DNA from: Marinobacter sp. CHS3-4
Lineage (GTDB): Bacteria; Pseudomonadota; Gammaproteobacteria; Pseudomonadales; Oleiphilaceae
Direction of reading: 5' to 3'
Length of the DNA: 64,000 nt
Assembly (NCBI RefSeq): GCF_030053415.1
Contig: NZ_JASGBJ010000002.1
Location: forward strand, 372,001 to 436,000
A program made the position numbers and the translations under genes. The notes under the pieces were generated by a model that was not told where the DNA came from, did no database searches, and saw only the letters and a program-made list of their open reading frames with translations. Below are positions 63,470 to 64,000 of this stretch, one piece after another (the first letter of the stretch is position 1; every line of letters begins with the position of its first letter).

Positions 63470-64000
63470 TCAGTCAGACAGACTTTCAGAGAAAACATCG
63501 GCTAGCCAACGATGGCCTGCCCTGTTGAAATGCCCTTCATTCGGATGGAAAAGGCTTTCTGGACTCTCCTCAATTTCTAACTTGCTCACAAAATCCAGCA
63601 CATCAACACCCTCTTCCTCCAGCCTTTGCGTCAAAACAGACGAGAGCACCTTCTGATAAACCTGGGGAATAGACCCTTCTCGCGTTAAACCCTGGCCCGG
63701 GAGCAATGCGACCTGTAATTGAATGCCGGCTTCTTCCAGGCTCGCATTGCCCTGCGCGATGAATCCCATGAACAAATCCACCTGCTCTTGTGTGCTCACC
63801 AACAAGTGCTCACGGAGAGCTTTTGCGTCAATGCCCACCCATTGGTTCACGATGCGTCCAACCTCGAAGTTGGCAATCCAGTCCTGAAACACATTGTAAG
63901 GCTGGTAGCCCTGAAGGATTTCCGACCGGACGCTTTTTCCATTAAACGCAGGTGGTTTCGGCTTTAGCGGGACCGGCACGTTTTCCAGCGAAAGGCTCCC
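63470..64000 (-). CDS. SGNH/GDSL-hydrolase-like protein, C-terminal part (runs off right edge)
   Basis: The minus strand is open from the window edge to a stop at 63470, about 177 codons. An in-frame GTG at 63979 exists, but the frame continues upstream (GSLSLEN before VPVPLKP) without stop, so the true start lies outside. The end, SLFHPNEGHFNRAGHRWLAD, resembles the C-terminal catalytic block of SGNH hydrolases (His in a D/N-x-x-H-like context). VALLPGQGLTREG would be an internal strand-loop. Such proteins often acetylate or deacetylate polysaccharides, which would fit the PEP-CTERM/EPS neighbourhood; the enzymatic role is inferred and the nucleophile region is not in the window. Confidence 0.6.
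   Translation of the reverse strand, partial: GSLSLENVPVPLKPKPPAFNGKSVRSEILQGYQPYNVFQDWIANFEVGRIVNQWVGIDAKALREHLLVSTQEQVDLFMGFIAQGNASLEEAGIQLQVALLPGQGLTREGSIPQVYQKVLSSVLTQRLEEEGVDVLDFVSKLEIEESPESLFHPNEGHFNRAGHRWLADVFSESLSD

Overview
This 64 kb window looks like a chromosomal segment of a marine gammaproteobacterium, most likely Marinobacter or a close relative. The inference rests on the Pseudomonas/Marinobacter-type gene set (PilZ next to HolB, an [4Fe-4S] APS-type CysH, ThrH, a PA3286-like KAS III, fadD beside a PhaJ-like hydratase, GspA/GspB, PrsK/PrsR/PrsT) and on moderately high GC. There is no IS element, prophage, CRISPR array or tRNA. Apart from one SRP RNA, everything recognisable is protein coding, and genes are tightly packed in operons.

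Layout. 0-9 kb, minus strand: aroC (cut by the left edge) after prmB; patatin, DUF4892 and alpha/beta hydrolase genes; pilZ-holB; a transglutaminase (TgpA-like)/DUF58 pair. 9-12.7 kb: a patch of poorly characterised exported proteins, including two paralogues with a DUF6160/FilA-like N-terminus. 12.7-20 kb: pabB and thrH (convergent around a long inverted repeat), convergent cysH and cysB sharing an upstream motif, and a MalT-type LuxR regulator followed by a structured non-coding stretch ending in an orphan terminator. 20-35 kb: dinG, gspB-gspA, a second patatin, an MlaA-like protein without a lipobox, a thioesterase, KAS III, hrpA, fadD and a divergent MaoC hydratase.

35-43.7 kb holds the most interesting block: nine overlapping or abutting minus-strand genes encoding a small periplasmic protein, a TPR/coiled-coil protein, a 939-aa TPR protein, a TPR lipoprotein, a small exported protein, an ExbB/TolQ channel, two ExbD/TolR proteins and a TonB/AgmX-like protein. 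Together they look like a proton-motive-force-driven trans-envelope machine of unknown function. A divergent 23-codon ORF with a strong terminator lies at its head. 44-54 kb: a MoxR/CoxE pair, a second VWA protein with a very acidic Glu-Pro tail, and the housekeeping operon ffs, dnaX, ybaB, recR, rnd, ycgL, ycgN.

54-64 kb, plus strand: mutarotase, acyltransferase, SDR-like protein, then prsK-prsR-prsT, the regulatory and TPR components of a PEP-CTERM/exosortase exopolysaccharide system. The exosortase itself is not in the window. A partial SGNH-hydrolase-like gene faces it at the right edge.
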